A DNA stretch of 64,000 nt, taken from assembly GCA_050180895.1 (NCBI GenBank), contig JBFXDS010000012.1:62001-126000 (forward strand), given 5' to 3'. The position numbers and the translations under genes were made by a program. The stretch is from JBGPEQ01 sp050180895. GTDB lineage: Bacteria > Pseudomonadota > Alphaproteobacteria > Dongiales > Dongiaceae. Of this stretch, positions 63,813 to 64,000 are shown piece by piece (position 1 is the stretch's first letter; each line of letters opens with the position of its first letter). A model generated the notes under the pieces. That model did no database searches. It saw only the letters and a program-made list of their open reading frames with translations, and was not told the origin of the DNA.

Positions 63813-64000
63813 CTACGATCTCTCCTCTTCGTCCCAGCTAGCTTCGGTCTCAGCCAACTCTCGCAAGACACGCACACGGTCTCGAAGGGAGACGCGTTCA
63901 GTCGGATCGCCGCGTACGCGATACGCCTTGAAAGTATGCTCGCGACCTCCATTCGGATTGCGCACAAGCGCTGTCGAAAGGTCGTTGGTACGGAGGTCGA
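63813..64000 (-). CDS. 3' end of an unidentified minus-strand gene
   Basis: A 61-codon open stretch enters from the right window edge and ends at TAG (63813-63815). Its C-terminus is charged and probably helical (RVRVLRELAETEASWDEEER). I do not recognise the family. Base composition is less GC-rich than the neighbouring peptidase genes, and the same frame continues past the stop into a GIY-YIG-like remnant, so this may be part of a decaying, acquired gene. Confidence 0.5.
   Translation of the reverse strand, partial: DLRTNDLSTALVRNPNGGREHTFKAYRVRGDPTERVSLRDRVRVLRELAETEASWDEEERS

Noticed and set aside
63764..63967. 67-codon minus-strand open frame near the right edge
   Set aside because: It overlaps, in another frame, the more convincing partial coding stretch ending at 63813 and a GIY-YIG remnant; it has no domain or ribosome-binding site.

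Overview
The window reads as chromosomal DNA of a high-GC alphaproteobacterium, most likely a Rhodospirillales-type lineage. Three things point there: the run ileS - lspA - DUF3035 lipoprotein (BamF type, essentially alphaproteobacterial) - paired M16 peptidases, the tamA/tamB pair, and strong G/C third-position bias with long spurious open frames opposite real genes. Species cannot be named from the sequence alone. No rRNA, tRNA, CRISPR array, prophage or complete insertion sequence was seen.

Layout. 1-9.8 kb: the 5' end of rlmH (minus strand, cut by the window edge), then tamA, an unusually long tamB with an internal 1,947-bp tandem duplication, and cutC. 9.8-17.5 kb: an amidase, an SDR dehydrogenase, a Tat-exported sugar-type ABC importer (binding protein and two permeases, no ATPase), a corrinoid protein and a family-3 binding protein. 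17.6-31 kb: hutH, then a large nucleoside uptake and salvage operon (BMP-type binding protein, ATPase, two permeases, cdd, pnp, deoC, a secreted serine hydrolase, deoA, an MFS protein, upp). 31-39.3 kb: an MFS/AraC divergent pair, a giant Lhr helicase, a 3-hydroxyisobutyrate-dehydrogenase-family enzyme and an AraC-GyrI regulator. 39.4-45.7 kb: an Hpt protein, a hybrid histidine kinase and a paralogous PAS kinase. 45.7-54.3 kb: MFS, an MttB-family methyltransferase, a TPR protein fused to an arginine-methyltransferase-like domain and overlapping nhaA, a CDP-alcohol phosphotransferase-like protein, a second amidase and a Sel1 protein. 54.5-63.6 kb: maoC/phaJ, ribF, ileS, lspA, bamF-like and two M16 peptidases. 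63.6-64 kb: a REP-type element, a GIY-YIG remnant and the 3' end of an unidentified minus-strand gene.

How it works together. The nucleoside operon encodes import, deamination of cytidine, phosphorolysis of purine and pyrimidine nucleosides, deoxyribose-phosphate cleavage and uracil recapture, with close or overlapping gene junctions. The corrinoid protein and the MttB-family enzyme are the two matching halves of a methyl-transfer system but lie about 30 kb apart. The two kinases share a sensor half and differ in their output half.

The main unexplained layer is a set of short palindromic repeats of several families, placed at gene junctions and twice inside the signal-peptide leaders of the M16 peptidases. 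Some are REP doublets with paired compensatory changes. A DUF559 nuclease gene bracketed by inverted repeats sits inside the nucleoside operon. The TPR-PRMT-like protein is the most unusual single gene.
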